35,066 nucleotides of DNA from a candidate division WOR-3 bacterium (GCA_011052815.1 DRIG01000058.1:1-35066); one strand, 5' to 3'. Positions 23,934 to 32,434 are shown, counted from the first letter of the stretch. Translations and numbers: made by a program. Notes: generated by a model from the sequence alone, not told the origin.

Positions 23934-26900
23934 CTTTCTTCGAACAAAGTTTTGAAATACTCTCTGATATAGAGTTCATATTCCCGGGGATAAGTTTCCT
24001 GGAGAGCCTGTTGAATCAGTTCGCGCAGCCGGTCTTTTCCCAGATCGTCAGGCAGTGGTTCTATATTTCTCTCACCGAGTATATCCTGTCCCGGTTTGCT
24101 CTTTCTCTTTTTACTGTAGTCTTCCTTCCTGATTGATTTTTGCGCATCAAGCAGTCTCGTCAAAATCTTCTTTTGTCTTTCAATCAATTTCCGATCCAGT
24201 TTGTATTGATATAACGCCTCTTCTGTCTCTTTCATTTCTTCAATGATTTTATCGATCAATGCCTGCTGTTCAGCTTCTCCGTATGATGATTTAAGGGATT
24301 CAAGCGCCTGGCGCAGGGCACGCTGTTTACCGGCGAGCCTCGCCAGTTGTGCTCTTTGTTGAGGGGTCAACCCCTCACCGCCCGGGATCGGAAAGATATT
24401 AAAGAGCGATTGATTGAGGCTCATCTGGCCCTTTGATATACTGGACAGCTCCTGAAGGAATTGGTCGAACCCTGTGGAAGATTCTCCGCCTTCACTCGCT
24501 TTTTCCAGATTTCGGAGCATTTCCAGACAGACGATGTTTATCAATTCCATGGATTTCCTGGCGTTCGTTCTTTTATCTTTGTTCTGCACCACTTTTTTCA
24601 TATGGCTCAGGGCCCGGGCAAACGTCTTTCCCATTCGAGGCGTCACATAGAGACTTTTGAGTTGCTGGGCATAAAGGCTTTCCGCTGCAGCTCTGGCAGC
24701 GGTCATTATTTGGCTCTGCTCTTCAATGTCGATATCTTTGTTTTCCTGGAAGAGATTCTCTTCAGCCTTTGATATCTCGATCAACTGGGTTAAGATATCC
24801 AGTAATTTTTTTCTCAACTGCGCCATGCGGCCTTTTGTAAAGGTCGCGTACAACTGATCCAGTTTATCAGCAAGCCGCCGCAGTCCTTTTTTCTTCGACG
24901 GCATAGAAGAAGTTCGGGCGACGTTCTCTGATTCTTCGGCGAGTTCTTTCAGCCGTTCACTTATCTCCTGCTCCAGTTCTTCTGATGCGGCGAGTTTTCT
25001 CAGTTCTTCGGAAAGTTTTTTAATTTCGGTATCAAGGTCTTCTATCTCTTTGCTGAGATCAAGGGGGGTCTCTTCAGCAGAGAGCGAATCGAGTTCTTCG
25101 GCCTTTAAAGCCAATTCCACCGCCTTTTCGGCGAGCTCTTTCAACTTTTGCTCCTGACGATAACGTTTGAGTATTTTCAGTGTCCGCTCCAATGCCTTTG
25201 CCAGTTCTTTCTGCTCTTTCTGAAGACGTTCCAGGGCTTTTTGAATATCCTGTGGATTTTTATTGACGGCTGTCTGGAGTTCTTCTAAAGCACGTTTCAA
25301 CTCCTCGGGTGCGATTTCCTGCAGTATCTTTGATATTTCGTACAGCCGCTCAATAGATTCACGATCGAGGATGATCCCCTGGTTTAATTTTTCAATGGTT
25401 TTTTTCAACTCGGTCTGCCAGTCATCTATCTTTTCCAGAATTTCTTTTTCATCGCCGATGAGTTCTTTCAATCTTTCCTGCTCAGACCACGTCAATTCCC
25501 TTTCTTTCATTAACTTCTGCTTGATGCGTTCGATCTCTTCGACTTTGTCGGTATGTTCGGAACGTAAATCTTTCAACCCTTCTTCAATAACATCTTCTTT
25601 TTTACTGACCTCTTCATATATCTCTTCCATCGTGGGGAAATATACACGGTAGGTTTTACTCTTCGTCCTGTTGCCTGCATTGTCGGTTATCACTGCAAAA
25701 TAACTGACTTCGTCACCGGGCAGCATTCCGAGTCCACTCAAATCCCAGGTGAAGAAGAGTGTATCCTGAAGAGCTCCTCTTTTAAGATGCAGAGGTTTTT
25801 TATTTTCATTTTTGAATGTGTAGTGGAAGACGGCGTCGCGAAGACCGTAGTCGTCACTGCACTTGATTCCGATGTCGAGCTGCATGTCGTTCGGCAGATT
25901 GATGTTGTACCCGGGATAGAAGATGTCGACAAGCGGGGCGAGATCCGGAATCGCATAGATTATTATCTGTTCTTTCAGCTCGGTTGAAGATTCAAGGAAT
26001 AGTACGGCTGTACCATTTTCGTCAACAGTGAAGTCCCCTGAGAACTCATTATCCCTGTAATTCAATTCCAGGGTGTCTTCAAACAGTAATAAAGAGGCGG
26101 CGGAGAGTGGTTGGGAGGCGCTTCCCTGCATATGGACTCTGGTTCCACGTGGTGCGATTATCTGCCTCCCGGTTTTTACTTCCTGGTTCAATCCCGTGTA
26201 CAAAGGATACTTCAGAGAAAAAGAGAGGGATTTGATGTAAAGCGGTTCCAGGGTGGAGAGAGTGACTTCATCGGTTTTTTTGTCGAGGAATTCAAAATGG
26301 TATGTTAGGGGAGCCTCCAATCTGAGTTTTTTCAGCGCACGTCCGTTTTTAACCGCAAGCTTTTCTTTAATTACTGTTTTTCCTCTGTTGATGATCAGTT
26401 TGACGTTTCCGGGTTGATATACTCCATTCAGGTGGAGAGCCAGTTCGACCTGGGTGCCTTTGATGAATTTGTCGGCGGACGGCGTCGTATAATAATCGAT
26501 TTTGTGATTCAAGGAATACCAGAAGCGCGCAGGCATAAACGCCGGCAGGATAAGAAAGAATGCGATGGAAATCAATAGAAATTGAGACGCCCGGCGGAGG
26601 GGTGCATAGCTGAGCGACTTTTTGAAGTCCAGGTTTTCTGTTTTTTTGACCGTCTCTCTGATGTAGGCGTCGATGAATTCCTGAGAATACCTCTCTTTGT
26701 TGTTTTTCGGAATCCGGGAAAGCTGGATGCAGTTTACGAGTTCACCCTTCAAGCCGAGTTTCTTTTCGATTGTCTTCACCTTTTTGAAAAAAGAAGAGGG
26801 GCGGTATAATAAAAGAGGAAGTACTCCGATGAGTGCGTATAAAGGGGATTTTATGAGGAGCAATGCAACCGACAGAGCAATCAGCACTGTGGATGATGTG

Positions 26901-26986
26901 AATATGATATAAGATGAAACGGTTATCAGTTCCTGAATCCTGACGTATTTCTTTACTTTTTTGAGGAGGTCATTTATGTCGGACAT
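23930..26986 (-). CDS. Large membrane-anchored coiled-coil protein, DUF4175-like
   Basis: 1018 residues. Two hydrophobic segments near residues 22-60 and another near 135-152 anchor it; the part after the third is probably periplasmic and beta-rich (about 160-445). A very long Glu/Lys-rich coiled coil follows (about 455-720) and then a helical C-terminus ending REYELYIREYFKTLFEE. This layout resembles DUF4175 proteins. They occur with DUF4159, DUF58 and MoxR-type genes in Bacteroidetes-like and related genomes; the upstream gene here is indeed DUF4159. Molecular function is unknown; envelope stress or surface assembly has been suggested for such clusters. Only 3 bp separate it from the upstream stop, and no strong Shine-Dalgarno is visible. 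Confidence 0.72.
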   Translation of the reverse strand: MSDINDLLKKVKKYVRIQELITVSSYIIFTSSTVLIALSVALLLIKSPLYALIGVLPLLLYRPSSFFKKVKTIEKKLGLKGELVNCIQLSRIPKNNKERYSQEFIDAYIRETVKKTENLDFKKSLSYAPLRRASQFLLISIAFFLILPAFMPARFWYSLNHKIDYYTTPSADKFIKGTQVELALHLNGVYQPGNVKLIINRGKTVIKEKLAVKNGRALKKLRLEAPLTYHFEFLDKKTDEVTLSTLEPLYIKSLSFSLKYPLYTGLNQEVKTGRQIIAPRGTRVHMQGSASQPLSAASLLLFEDTLELNYRDNEFSGDFTVDENGTAVLFLESSTELKEQIIIYAIPDLAPLVDIFYPGYNINLPNDMQLDIGIKCSDDYGLRDAVFHYTFKNENKKPLHLKRGALQDTLFFTWDLSGLGMLPGDEVSYFAVITDNAGNRTKSKTYRVYFPTMEEIYEEVSKKEDVIEEGLKDLRSEHTDKVEEIERIKQKLMKERELTWSEQERLKELIGDEKEILEKIDDWQTELKKTIEKLNQGIILDRESIERLYEISKILQEIAPEELKRALEELQTAVNKNPQDIQKALERLQKEQKELAKALERTLKILKRYRQEQKLKELAEKAVELALKAEELDSLSAEETPLDLSKEIEDLDTEIKKLSEELRKLAASEELEQEISERLKELAEESENVARTSSMPSKKKGLRRLADKLDQLYATFTKGRMAQLRKKLLDILTQLIEISKAEENLFQENKDIDIEEQSQIMTAARAAAESLYAQQLKSLYVTPRMGKTFARALSHMKKVVQNKDKRTNARKSMELINIVCLEMLRNLEKASEGGESSTGFDQFLQELSSISKGQMSLNQSLFNIFPIPGGEGLTPQQRAQLARLAGKQRALRQALESLKSSYGEAEQQALIDKIIEEMKETEEALYQYKLDRKLIERQKKILTRLLDAQKSIRKEDYSKKRKSKPGQDILGERNIEPLPDDLGKDRLRELIQQALQETYPREYELYIREYFKTLFEER

Positions 26987-26989
26987 GAA

Positions 26990-27622
26990 TCAATGGGTTA
27001 AACTGTAAACAACGATATTAATTCCCATTCGAAAAGCCGCTTCCCTCTTTTCCGGAGGGTCGTTGTGCACTTCAGGGTTTTCCCAGCCGTCACCCAGATC
27101 ACATTGATAGGTGTAGAAGACCACAAGGCGACCTTCGTAGAATATACCGAATCCCTGCGCCGGTTTACCGTCGTGCTCGTGAATTTTGGGTAAGCCGTCG
27201 GGAAAATCGTAGAAAGAGTGGTAGATCGGGTGATCAAGGGGCAGTTCCACCAGCGGGGAGTCAGGAAAGACCTTTTTTATCTCACGTCGGAAAGACGAAT
27301 CCATACCGTAGTTATCATCGGCGTGAAGAAAACCTCCCGCCGCAAAATAGCTTCTTAAAATTTTAAGTTCTTTGTCTGAAAAATGTATATTTCCATGACC
27401 GGTGAGATAGAGATATGGATATTTAAAGAGATCCGGGTCCGAGATTTCAACAATATCTTCTTTCAGGGGGGTACGGATGCTGGTGCGTTCCCGAATCTCC
27501 CTCAACAGATTCGGAAGGGATGAGGGGTCTGAGTACCAGTCACCGCCGCCGCTGTATTTTACCCGGGCGATCGTAAAATCATACTGTCCTAAAAGAATCA
27601 GTATCAAAAGCAGTGTATTCAC
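26990..27622 (-). CDS. DUF4159-domain protein, exported
   Basis: 210 residues with a short hydrophobic N-terminus (NTLLLILILLG) likely acting as signal peptide. The domain starts FTIARVKYSGGGDWYSDPSS and continues with YLYLTGHGNIHFS, FFAAGGFLHADD-like sequence, LPLDHPIYHSFY and QCDLGDGWE, which are recognisable DUF4159 landmarks; the fold resembles a glutamine-amidotransferase-like (ThuA/GATase) domain of unknown catalytic status. The start is GTG: the -10 box TATAAT lies 5 bp upstream, so a leaderless mRNA is predicted, and the ATG two bases away is followed at once by a stop. It is the first gene of the cluster with DUF4175 and TPR genes. Confidence 0.82.
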   Translation of the reverse strand: MNTLLLILILLGQYDFTIARVKYSGGGDWYSDPSSLPNLLREIRERTSIRTPLKEDIVEISDPDLFKYPYLYLTGHGNIHFSDKELKILRSYFAAGGFLHADDNYGMDSSFRREIKKVFPDSPLVELPLDHPIYHSFYDFPDGLPKIHEHDGKPAQGFGIFYEGRLVVFYTYQCDLGDGWENPEVHNDPPEKREAAFRMGINIVVYSLTH

Positions 27623-27627
27623 ATATT

Positions 27628-27655
27628 ATTATAAGGTCTTAACCTTTAATGTCAA
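27628..27655 (-). promoter_or_regulatory. Promoter of the DUF4159-DUF4175-TPR operon (leaderless, GTG start)
   Basis: Minus strand: TTGACA at 27655-27650, a 16-bp spacer and TATAAT at 27633-27628; the GTG start follows after 5 bp at 27622. The MITE-like element is inserted with its target duplication beginning only 3 bp upstream of the -35 box. Confidence 0.7.
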
Positions 27656-27658
27656 GCT

Positions 27659-27909
27659 GTAAGTTGTCTGACTCCTCTCCACTTTTTTCGTTTTTATTTA
27701 AAGACCCTTCTTCTCCGTCATTGCTTCGTTCCACTCAGGACAACGTCTGAGTTTGCCTTCTTTCTCTGTCATTCTGAGTGAAACGAAGAATCTTTATCAG
27801 TCATTAGTTATTGAGATTCTTCAGTCGTCTGCTTCGGGCAGACTCCGTCAGAATGACAAAAGAGCGGGCAGAGGGATGATAAAAAGTGGAGAGGAGTCAG
27901 GTAAGTTGT
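27659..27909. mobile_element. MITE-like element with 20-bp terminal inverted repeats and 9-bp target duplication
   Basis: The element occupies 27668-27900 (233 bp). Its left end CTGACTCCTCTCCACTTTTT (27668-27687) is the exact reverse complement of its right end (27881-27900). It is flanked by a perfect 9-bp direct repeat, GTAAGTTGT, at 27659-27667 and 27901-27909, as expected from transposase-mediated insertion. There is no open frame of note inside, so it is non-autonomous. The interior carries two inward GATTCTTC/CAGAATGAC palindromes and related stretches, relatives of the repeats at 235-275 and 19081-19420. It separates the DUF4159 promoter from the pyrR promoter. Confidence 0.88.
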
Positions 27910-27976
27910 GGGTGAATTTTTAGATTATTCATTATTTTTATGAAAATAAAAAGGACGGTTATCTATATGATGTTTA

Positions 27977-27994
27977 ATGTAAAGATTTGACCCC
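27977..27994 (+). promoter_or_regulatory. 18-bp motif upstream of pyrR (candidate operator)
   Basis: ATGTAAAGATTTGACCCC, part of a longer match to the fhs copy starting GATGTTTA. It ends exactly 9 bp before the pyrR -35 box. The same motif and offset occur at fhs and purM. Confidence 0.6.
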
Positions 27995-28003
27995 ATACGC
28001 TGC

Positions 28004-28031
28004 TTGACTTGGCGTAAAATATATTTATAAT
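28004..28031 (+). promoter_or_regulatory. Promoter of the pyr operon (leaderless)
   Basis: TTGACT at 28004-28009, a 16-bp spacer and TATAAT at 28026-28031. The pyrR ATG begins 8 bp later at 28040, leaving no room for an attenuator leader. Confidence 0.7.
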
Positions 28032-28039
28032 TTATTTTA

Positions 28040-28678
28040 ATGAAAACAATAATGGAGCGTTCGGAAATAAAAAGAGCGCTGCGTCGGATAGTCCATGAAA
28101 TCATCGAACGGAACAAGGGTACAAAGAATCTGGTGCTCATCGGAATAAAACGGCGCGGCGATTTCATTGCCCGTCGGATCGCCGGTATCATATACGACTG
28201 TGAACGAAAAAAGATACCCATAGGGGCTCTTGATATAACTCTGTATCGTGATGACCTGCAGCTCGTTTCCGAAATGCCCATTATTGAAAGCACTGATATC
28301 CCCTTTGATATAAACAAAAAGATTATTGTGCTGGTTGATGATGTTCTCTATACCGGCAGGACGATCCGGGCGGCAATGGAGGAGATCTTCAATTTCGGCC
28401 GACCGAAAGCAATTCAACTCGCGGTTCTGGTCGACCGCGGTCACAGGGAACTTCCCATCCAGGCGGATTTCGTCGGCAAAAAAGTTCCGACTGCCAAAAA
28501 CGAGATCGTGGATCTACATATTGAAGAGGTCGACAAGGAAGAAGGGGTTTTCATCCATCGCATTGTCGAGGTCAAGAAGAAGGCGAAGAAGAAGAAAAGA
28601 AAGAATCGGATAAGATTGAAAACCGCTCCCAAACCAAAGGTAAAGCAATTGGTGATCAAAGAACTGAAGAAAAAATAG
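28040..28678 (+). CDS. pyrR: PyrR: pyrimidine regulator / uracil phosphoribosyltransferase with basic tail
   Basis: Phosphoribosyltransferase-fold protein of the PyrR family. It has the PRPP loop [12 protein letters not shown] (97-108), [17 protein letters not shown], the hood segment [10 protein letters not shown] and the [18 protein letters not shown] core. Family members usually end near residue 180; here about 34 extra residues follow, of which 19 are Lys or Arg. PyrR in Gram-positives binds mRNA leaders to attenuate pyr genes; here the predicted transcript is leaderless, so a site further inside the operon, DNA binding, or only the enzymatic role must be considered. No Shine-Dalgarno is visible. 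pyrB starts 3 bp after its stop. Confidence 0.9.
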   Translation: MKTIMERSEIKRALRRIVHEIIERNKGTKNLVLIGIKRRGDFIARRIAGIIYDCERKKIPIGALDITLYRDDLQLVSEMPIIESTDIPFDINKKIIVLVDDVLYTGRTIRAAMEEIFNFGRPKAIQLAVLVDRGHRELPIQADFVGKKVPTAKNEIVDLHIEEVDKEEGVFIHRIVEVKKKAKKKKRKNRIRLKTAPKPKVKQLVIKELKKK

Positions 28679-28681
28679 GGT

Positions 28682-29605
28682 ATGAATAGAAGAAAAGACC
28701 TTTTGGGCATAGAAGGCCTGACGGAAAAAGAGATCATGCAGTACCTCAACCTGGCGGAAAAGTTCGCCGGTGTACTGGAGCGGCCCATTCCGATTGTTCC
28801 TTCGCTGCGCGGCAAGACTATTCTGACTTTGTTTTTTGAACCATCAACACGCACCCAGATTTCATTCAGCATTGCGGCGAAGAGATTGTCAGCCGATATC
28901 CTCAACTTTTCCAGGAGTACATCGAGTGTAACAAAGGGAGAGACCCTGCTTGACACCGCGAAAAACATCGAGGCGATGAAGGTCGACGGCGTGGTGGTCA
29001 GACATCCGGCGCCCGGTGCCGCTAAATTCCTCGGTGAACACTTAGCCGCTTTTGTGATAAACGCCGGGGACGGTGCACATGAGCATCCGACTCAGGCTTT
29101 GCTGGATTTAATGACGATAAAACAATACTTCGGTGGTTTCAAAAATTTAAAGGTGCTGATTGTGGGAGATATCGCACATTCGCGGGTCGCCCGTTCGAAT
29201 ATCTTCGGATTAAAGATCCTGGGAGCACAGGTCGGACTCTGTGCGCCACCGACATTGATTCCCCTGGATGTCAAAAAACTCGGAGTTGATGTTTTTTACA
29301 AACTGGATGACGCCATCGGAGATTTCGATGTAGTAATGGCGCTTCGGCTTCAACTGGAAAGGCAGGAAGCCGGGCTTTTCCCTTCGATAAGAGAATATCG
29401 GGAACTTTACGGCTTGACAAAGGAACGGGTGCAGAAGATGAAACCGAAGGGTATTATCATGCACCCGGGACCAACCAACCGTGGGGTTGAGATTGATCCG
29501 GATGTAGCAGATAGTGACAGATCGGTTATCTTGAATCAGGTGAAGAACGGTGTGGCAACCAGGATGGCGGTGTTGTTTATCCATTCCGGAGGAAGAATTG
29601 TCTGA
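28682..29605 (+). CDS. pyrB: Aspartate carbamoyltransferase, catalytic subunit
   Basis: Condenses carbamoyl phosphate and aspartate to carbamoyl aspartate, the committed step of pyrimidine synthesis. 307 residues, normal length. The carbamoyl-phosphate motif FEPSTRTQISF, the SVTKGET loop, VVRHPAPGA, HPTQALLDLMTI and MHPGPTNRGVE are all present. No pyrI regulatory subunit is seen next to it, so the PyrR-PyrB-PyrC layout resembles that of Bacillus-type operons. The stop overlaps the TTG start of pyrC. Confidence 0.97.
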   Translation: MNRRKDLLGIEGLTEKEIMQYLNLAEKFAGVLERPIPIVPSLRGKTILTLFFEPSTRTQISFSIAAKRLSADILNFSRSTSSVTKGETLLDTAKNIEAMKVDGVVVRHPAPGAAKFLGEHLAAFVINAGDGAHEHPTQALLDLMTIKQYFGGFKNLKVLIVGDIAHSRVARSNIFGLKILGAQVGLCAPPTLIPLDVKKLGVDVFYKLDDAIGDFDVVMALRLQLERQEAGLFPSIREYRELYGLTKERVQKMKPKGIIMHPGPTNRGVEIDPDVADSDRSVILNQVKNGVATRMAVLFIHSGGRIV

Positions 29606-30881
29606 TATCTTGATTAAAGGCGGAAGGGTTATCGACCCGAAGACAGGCCTTGATAAAAAGCAGGATGTCCTTGTGAGGGGCAATAAGATTGTTCAGATCG
29701 ATAAAAAAATAGACAGAAAAGATGCTTTTCTTATTGATGCGCGCGGCAAGATCGTATGTCCGGGGTTTATTGATTTACATTGCCATTTACGTGATCCGGG
29801 CAGACCGGATGAGGAAACGATAGAGAGCGGAAGCAACTCTGCGGTCGCCGGTGGTTTCACTACGATATGCTGTATGCCCAACACGACTCCTCCTATTGAT
29901 AATGAGGGAGTTGTCAGTTACATCTACCAGGAAGCGGGCCGGGTGAATCTCTGCCGGATATTTCCGATTGCGGCGATCACGAAACAGCGGGCAGGAAAAG
30001 AGATAACCGAGTTCGGAGAGCTTGTCAAGGCGGGTGCGAAGGGTTTTTCCGATGACGGTGATGTGGTCGCCAATGCCGAAGTTCTTAGATATGCACTGGA
30101 GTATTCAAAGACGTTCGGTCTGCCGATATTTGAACATCCGATTGATGAAAATCTATCACGTAACAGTTCGATGAATGAAGGCTTCACCTCCACCAGATTG
30201 GGACTCAAAGGTTCACCAGCGGTCGCTGAGGAGATAATCGTCGCCCGTGATCTGCTCCTTGCAAAATTCACCGGAGCACGGCTCCATCTCTGTCACATCT
30301 CCACACGTGGAGCAGTGGAATTGATAAGACAGGCGAAGAAAGACGGGATCCAGGTTACCTGTGAGACCTGCCCCCACTATCTTTATTTTAATGATAAGGT
30401 ATTGGAAGAGTTCGACACCAACTACAAAGTGAATCCACCGATAAGAGAGGAGGCGGATCGACGGGCGATTATCGAGGGATTGAAAGACGGAACGATCGAT
30501 TGTATTGCAACCGACCATGCGCCCCATTGTGAGGCGGAAAAAGAGCTGGAGTTTACCACCGCACCCACCGGTATGATCGGTTTTGAAACCGCACTTTCAA
30601 TGGTGACGGCGGAATTGGTGAACAGACATAAATTCGGTTGGTTGGAAGTGATTGAGAAGATGACGGTGAATCCCGCAAAGATACTTCATCTTGATCTTGG
30701 AGTGTTGAAAAAGGGCGCGGTGGCGGATATAACGATTTTTGATCCTCAAAAGAGGTGGAAGGTTACCCCGGGGACGATAAAGTCAAAGTCAAAGAACACC
30801 CCGTTTTTAAACAAACAGCTGGTGGGTAAAAGCATCGGGGTTATCGTCAATGGTGAATTGAAGTATTATGAAGAGGATTGA
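29598..30881 (+). CDS. pyrC: Dihydroorotase, type I
   Basis: Cyclises carbamoyl aspartate to dihydroorotate. 427 residues. Metal-site motifs in order: DLHCHLRDPG (His61, His63), GFSDDGD with the Asp that replaces or accompanies the bridging ligand in type I enzymes, EHP, HLCHIST, TCETCPHYL, and CIATDHAPH with the catalytic Asp. The C-terminus has the amidohydrolase closing strand GVLKKGAVADITIFD. The reading frame extends upstream inside pyrB, but the right start is the TTG at 29598: GGAGG lies five bases before it and the second residue onward (SDILIKGGRVID) matches the family start. It overlaps the pyrB stop by 8 bp. Confidence 0.95.
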   Translation: MSDILIKGGRVIDPKTGLDKKQDVLVRGNKIVQIDKKIDRKDAFLIDARGKIVCPGFIDLHCHLRDPGRPDEETIESGSNSAVAGGFTTICCMPNTTPPIDNEGVVSYIYQEAGRVNLCRIFPIAAITKQRAGKEITEFGELVKAGAKGFSDDGDVVANAEVLRYALEYSKTFGLPIFEHPIDENLSRNSSMNEGFTSTRLGLKGSPAVAEEIIVARDLLLAKFTGARLHLCHISTRGAVELIRQAKKDGIQVTCETCPHYLYFNDKVLEEFDTNYKVNPPIREEADRRAIIEGLKDGTIDCIATDHAPHCEAEKELEFTTAPTGMIGFETALSMVTAELVNRHKFGWLEVIEKMTVNPAKILHLDLGVLKKGAVADITIFDPQKRWKVTPGTIKSKSKNTPFLNKQLVGKSIGVIVNGELKYYEED

Positions 30882-30886
30882 AGAGT

Positions 30887-31390
30887 ATGGTTGACACGAA
30901 AAACAACCGCTACGGCAGTGTTATATTACCCGACTGGCTCGGCAGCGGTCATGACCTCTTCGGTACGATCCAGATTATTAAAGGCAAAAAGATCCAGCGG
31001 GGTTTTTTAGAGATAGATTTTGAGTTCAAATTCAGTGAAAAATTCAATTACCCGATCGTTTTTGAAATCAAAAGTGTGAATTCTGATATCGAGGTGTATG
31101 CCGTGGCGTTTCAGATCGACGGCCATATTGAACCGGCGACGCGGGCGATTGAAGAGAACATCATTGCGCCGCGGGTCTGCCGTACGCTCAGGCGCAGCGA
31201 TTTCGTAAAATTTTTTGCCGAAGTCGTTGCGAATGATGTCGATTTCGTCCTTTATCTCAATAAGGTTCCGAAAAAATTTAAAGGCATAAAATCATATAAT
31301 CTGACCGAGGAACAGAAGATTATCCTGAATGAACGGTTGATCATGGAGATCACCGAGGTGCTTGACCGGGAACATTCGGTCCAGAACTGA
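30887..31390 (+). CDS. Unknown protein, last gene of the pyr operon
   Basis: I do not recognise this 167-residue protein. It has no signal peptide or membrane segment. It looks like a mixed alpha/beta protein: a beta-rich first half (SVILPDWLG, HDLFGTIQIIKGKK, FLEIDFEFKFSE, PIVFEIKSVNSDIEVYAVAFQ) and a helical second half (SDFVKFFAEVVANDVDFVLYL, LTEEQKIILNERLIMEITEVL). The start is an ATG six bases after the pyrC stop with GAGG upstream; a TTG at 30878 overlapping the stop is an alternative. Its position implies co-transcription with pyrRBC; it ends 6 bp from the convergent purM stop. Confidence 0.7.
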   Translation: MVDTKNNRYGSVILPDWLGSGHDLFGTIQIIKGKKIQRGFLEIDFEFKFSEKFNYPIVFEIKSVNSDIEVYAVAFQIDGHIEPATRAIEENIIAPRVCRTLRRSDFVKFFAEVVANDVDFVLYLNKVPKKFKGIKSYNLTEEQKIILNERLIMEITEVLDREHSVQN

Positions 31391-31396
31391 ATTTTA

Positions 31397-32374
31397 TCAA
31401 ACGACTTTCACCCCGAAATCCCCTTTAACGATTTCGCCGATAAGTTTTACCTTCGGAGATTTGAATTTCCGCAGGTTTTTTTTATCAACCACCAGTACCA
31501 TCCCGATACCCATATTGAACACCCGATACATCTCTTCGTCAGGCACTTTACCGAGCTCTTTTATTATCTTGAAGATGGGCGGCGGGGTCCAGGTGTTTTT
31601 GTTTATTACGGCGGCGCACTTTGCCGGCAGAATCCGCTTTATGTTGTCGAAGAAACCGCCGCCGGTGATATGGGCTATTCCTTTAATCGACTGGAATCTC
31701 GGTGCAACATAGCGTTGATAACAGGTATGGATCTTCAGCAGTTCTTCACCGAGTTTACATTTCAGCTCAGGGATATAAGAAGAAAAGGTAAACTTTCTCA
31801 GAAGCACTTTCCGCGCCAGTGAGTACCCGTTGGTGTGGAGCCCCGAAGATTCCAATCCGACGAGCAGATCACCCGTTTTGATCTTTGACGTATCCAGATA
31901 CCTTTTTTTATTTACGATACCGACGATGAATCCCACGAGGTCGTAGATACCTTTTGGATAGAATCTCGTGAGACTTGCGGTTTCGCCTCCGATCAATATG
32001 AGCTTTTCTTTTTTACAGGCGGTGGCTACCCCCTTGATGATTTCCAGAAGTGTTTTGTTTTCAATCTCTGAGAAACCGATGTAGTCCATAAAGAAAAGAG
32101 GCCGTGCGCCGGTGGTCAGGATGTCGTTGATGCAGTGGTTGACGATATCCTGACCCACGGTGTGGTGTATTCCCATACCGCAGGCGACGAGGATCTTTGT
32201 GCCGACGCTGTCGACACTGCTGATCAAGTAGTCCTTACCGAGCGGGTATGCGGCTCCGAAGAGGCCGAATGCCGATTTGATATTCTTCAGGTATGTTCTT
32301 GCAACCTGTTTTCCGATTCCTTTACGCAGGAGATTTAGAGAATCGATGTCGACACCGGCGTCTTTGTAAAGCAT
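31397..32374 (-). CDS. purM: Phosphoribosylformylglycinamidine cyclo-ligase (AIR synthetase)
   Basis: ATP-dependent closure of FGAM to aminoimidazole ribonucleotide in purine synthesis. 325 residues. Landmarks: YKDAGVDIDSLN at the start, SSVDSVGTKI, VGQDIVNHCINDIL, LIGGETASL, GLESSGLHTNGYSLAR, and HITGGGFFDNIKRILP. The frame opens 11 codons earlier, but the ATG at 32374 gives the normal family start and sits 5 bp after a -10 box, matching the leaderless pattern of this genome. It converges with the pyr operon and diverges from fhs; other pur genes are not in the window. Confidence 0.95.
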   Translation of the reverse strand: MLYKDAGVDIDSLNLLRKGIGKQVARTYLKNIKSAFGLFGAAYPLGKDYLISSVDSVGTKILVACGMGIHHTVGQDIVNHCINDILTTGARPLFFMDYIGFSEIENKTLLEIIKGVATACKKEKLILIGGETASLTRFYPKGIYDLVGFIVGIVNKKRYLDTSKIKTGDLLVGLESSGLHTNGYSLARKVLLRKFTFSSYIPELKCKLGEELLKIHTCYQRYVAPRFQSIKGIAHITGGGFFDNIKRILPAKCAAVINKNTWTPPPIFKIIKELGKVPDEEMYRVFNMGIGMVLVVDKKNLRKFKSPKVKLIGEIVKGDFGVKVV

Positions 32375-32379
32375 AGGTA

Positions 32380-32407
32380 ATAATATCCATTTTTTGATAT
32401 AATGCAA
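32380..32407 (-). promoter_or_regulatory. Promoter of purM (leaderless)
   Basis: Minus strand: TTGCAT at 32407-32402, a 16-bp spacer and TATTAT at 32385-32380, 5 bp before the ATG at 32374. Confidence 0.55.
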
Positions 32408-32416
32408 TGGCTATCT

Positions 32417-32434
32417 GGGGTCAAATCTTTACAT
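32417..32434 (-). promoter_or_regulatory. 18-bp motif upstream of purM (candidate operator)
   Basis: On the minus strand ATGTAAAGATTTGACCCC, ending exactly 9 bp before the purM -35 box. With the plus-strand copy at 32482-32499 it forms a large inverted repeat, spacing 47 bp, in the purM-fhs divergent region. Confidence 0.6.

Noticed and set aside
25263-25652. Open frame of 129 codons on the plus strand within the DUF4175-like gene.
   Set aside because: Ser/Phe-rich antisense shadow of a Glu/Lys coiled coil.
27995-28039. Possible PyrR attenuator upstream of pyrR.
   Set aside because: The inferred promoter occupies this space and the start codon follows the -10 box by 8 bp, so no RNA leader exists there.
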